From contig CAQOWG010000005.1 of assembly GCA_948851665.1 (NCBI GenBank), positions 7,697 through 71,696 of the forward strand: DNA of 64,000 bases, given 5' to 3'. Under the pieces are notes generated by a model. It was not told the DNA's origin. It was given only the letters and a program-made list of their open reading frames with translations, and ran no database searches. Positions 62,922-64,000 of this stretch are shown here, in pieces; within the stretch, counting starts at the first letter, position 1; every line of letters starts with the position of its first letter. Source of the stretch: an uncultured Candidatus Saccharibacteria bacterium. Its GTDB lineage: Bacteria > Patescibacteriota > Saccharimonadia > Saccharimonadales > Saccharimonadaceae. The translations under genes and the position numbers were made by a program.

Positions 62922-62984
62922 TTAGACCAGATTTGGGCTAAACAGAGCTTGAGAAATATGAGAAATCAAATTCCCTGCGCTCAT
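62922..62984 (-). CDS. Possible 20-residue leader peptide upstream of fusA
   Basis: ATG 62984 is preceded by CGGAGGAA at six-base spacing and the frame runs 20 codons to TAA. The peptide is hydrophobic/serine-rich (starting MSAGNLIS, ending SPNLV). A TAAAAT box lies about 30 bases further upstream. It could be a translated leader, or an incidental start. No family. Confidence 0.35.
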   Translation of the reverse strand: MSAGNLISHISQALFSPNLV

Positions 62985-63058
62985 AAATTCCTCCGAGGCA
63001 CGGCTTTTAATCATTTTAACACAAAAACCGAAAAAGTGGTAGAGGGATTTAGAGGATT

Positions 63059-63376
63059 ATGCTTGGAGTTTCCAGCAGAGTAAAACAGTTAAAGCGCAAA
63101 TCCGCCGCTCTGCGCGGAGTAGATAATACCGACAATGTCGCCCCTAAGGCTAATCAGCTTGCTAACTTCCCCCTTAACTTCCTGCGTACCGGGTACTACT
63201 ATTACTCCGACGGTAAGGTCTACGCTCGCACGACGGGTGGCGTCTGGTAGTCCGCTACTCGTAGCTCTGCGGCGTATGCTAACGCCCTGAACGCGGGTGC
63301 CACGGATGTCCGCCCGCAGTACAGCTACGGTCGCGGGGACGGCTTTGCGGTGCGCTGTGTCGGGCGACGCAACTAG
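63059..63376 (+). pseudogene. Diverged variable-region cassette 3 with in-frame amber stop
   Basis: From ATG 63059 the frame has FPLNFLRTGYYYYSDGKVYARTTGGVW, then TAG at 63248 where cassettes 1, 2 and 4 read the second W of WW. It continues SATRSSAAYANAL, QYSYGRGDGFAVRCV to a second TAG at 63376. It is the most diverged family member. Its own 5' part contains a 16-base match to the 3' end of cassette 4 (63107-63122), so it seems to be two cassettes joined in tandem. Amber readthrough could not be excluded from sequence alone. Confidence 0.65.
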
Positions 63377-63421
63377 AATAAATATTTTGTTAATTAGGGA
63401 TTATTTTTGGAGAAAAGGTGT

Positions 63422-63427
63422 TATAAT
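63422..63427 (+). promoter_or_regulatory. -10 box of tRNA-Leu
   Basis: TATAAT, eight bases upstream of the tRNA. No clear -35. Confidence 0.5.
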
Positions 63428-63435
63428 GGAGGTAA

Positions 63436-63520
63436 GCCCGGGTGGTGAAATTGGTATACACGTATGCCTTAGGAGCATATGCCGCAAGGCGTGCTGGTTC
63501 AAGTCCAGTCCCGGGCACCA
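63436..63520 (+). tRNA. tRNA-Leu (anticodon TAG)
   Basis: The acceptor GCCCGGG pairs with CCCGGGC. The anticodon loop CTTAGGA gives TAG, a long class II variable arm is present and CCA is encoded at 63518-63520. Confidence 0.92.
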
Positions 63521-63574
63521 CAGTTAAGTTTTTGAACCCTTAGGGCGCGCTGGTACCCTACGGGCGTTACACTA

Positions 63575-63595
63575 CAAGTCCAGTTCCGGGCACCA
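63575..63595 (+). repeat. Duplicate of the tRNA-Leu 3' end (attachment-site-like remnant)
   Basis: This 21-base stretch matches 63500-63520, the TPsiC arm, acceptor and CCA of tRNA-Leu, with one mismatch. The bases just before it also look like a decayed tRNA-Leu (CCTTAGGGCGCGCTGG). It lies between tRNA-Leu and cassette 4. Confidence 0.7.
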
Positions 63596-63719
63596 TGTTA
63601 GTACGTCAATTAAGCTGAGTAAAAGAGTGGCGGAACACCCCTATGAATCAGGGATTTTCCCCACCCTTTTGCTATCACAGAGCATGAATCGCGACATAAG
63701 GAAGGTCGTTTTTTGTTCC

Positions 63720-63983
63720 ATGAACGGGATGTTGTATCCTGCCAGCACCCCCAACTACAACCGTCTTAATGAATGGCCTCTCCAGTTCCTGCGTACTGGC
63801 CTCTACCGCCGTTCCTACGGCTACCTCAACGTACTTACGACGCATGGCCACTGGTGGTCTGGCACGGCTGGTTCCGCTGCCCACGGACGCAGCCTGAATA
63901 CGTGGACCGGTGCTACCCACGCCCAGTTTAACGATTTTCGTGGCTACGGCTTTGCTCTGCGCGGAGTAGGGCCAACCCGATAG
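63720..63983 (+). CDS. DGR-type variable-region cassette 4 (C-type-lectin-like)
   Basis: ATG 63720 (or 63729) is in frame: MNGMLYPASTPNYNRLNEWPLQFLRTG, then the variable part and an end GYGFALRGVGPTR. The frame is open 31 codons further upstream. Of the cassettes this one has the best start, although the ribosome-binding site (AAGGAAGG) is about 12 bases away. It has the WWSGTAGSA and RGYGFALR elements of the C-type-lectin-like fold. Cassettes 1 and 2 share its 60-base head almost exactly. It might be a small surface-displayed or translated module; no partner gene is adjacent. Confidence 0.6.
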   Translation: MNGMLYPASTPNYNRLNEWPLQFLRTGLYRRSYGYLNVLTTHGHWWSGTAGSAAHGRSLNTWTGATHAQFNDFRGYGFALRGVGPTR

Positions 63984-64000
63984 TTTATCGCCGATGTAAG

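Noticed and set aside
1045..63983. Cassettes as a CRISPR or simple insertion-sequence family
   Set aside because: No short regular repeats with spacers, no transposase, no terminal inverted repeats; the pattern is constant head plus codon-specific variation.

Overview
The window reads as a chromosomal segment of a Candidate Phyla Radiation bacterium, most likely a Saccharibacterium (TM7). This is inferred from gene content and gene style, not from a search. The genes are short and closely packed, often in overlapping TAATG or ATGA pairs, and they cover information processing and envelope assembly. There are no amino-acid, nucleotide or respiratory pathway genes apart from a lactate dehydrogenase. 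TGA is used as a normal stop (radA, ldh), so the UGA-recoded lineages (Gracilibacteria, Absconditabacteria) are excluded. Many genes carry a -10 box exactly 6-7 bases before the ATG, which points to widespread leaderless mRNAs.

Layout. 1-1,300 is an AT-rich patch with a partial membrane protein, a zinc-ribbon protein and a first variable-region cassette. 1.3-9.4 kb holds a GH57-type protein, bL33, a small NTPase, a cation efflux protein, tRNA-Thr and tRNA-Tyr, a TPR protein, a DNA polymerase III delta-prime-like protein, a pseudouridine synthase, TrpRS and an HD hydrolase. 9.4-13.0 kb is accessory: a secreted protein, a gene broken at a C10 tract, two large unknown genes and tRNA-Ala. 13-18.5 kb has a CmpB-type membrane protein, a processive-type GT2, YchF and unknowns. 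18.5-23.5 kb is a minus-strand block of RNase HII-YraN fusion, bL19, RuvA, RuvC, RadA and a DsbA-like protein. 23.6-39.7 kb holds UppP, MurJ, SerRS, a DUF2207 protein, LDH, LysRS, GreA, ProRS, a CPBP protease, RseP, UppS, RRF, EF-Ts and uS2. 39.8-43.3 kb is a surface-protein operon behind a structured, terminator-bearing leader RNA. 43.4-56 kb has bL31, an UvrD/AddA-like helicase-nuclease, an RNA uracil methyltransferase, a MacB-like exporter, CysRS, a hydrolase, a DHH phosphoesterase, a second CmpB-like protein and RmuC. 56-60.6 kb is a Bce-type antimicrobial-peptide sensing and resistance module. EF-G closes the core part, and 63.0-64.0 kb carries two more cassettes around tRNA-Leu.

Most interesting system: four short, dispersed cassettes (1045-1278, 36711-36974, 63059-63376, 63720-63983) share a nearly invariant 60-base head and then a C-type-lectin-like variable stretch. 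Differences there fall mostly on AAY-type codons (AAC, GGC, CAC, TAC, CTC, CGC at the same place), the footprint of a diversity-generating retroelement (DGR). No reverse transcriptase or template repeat is in the window, so a remote DGR would have to act on them. Two cassettes are followed at once by perfect hairpins, and two lie beside tRNA-Leu and a duplicate of its 3' end. The second strong signal is the leader RNA at about 43,200-43,322. Its apical loop can pair with the terminator stem, as in an attenuator or riboswitch.
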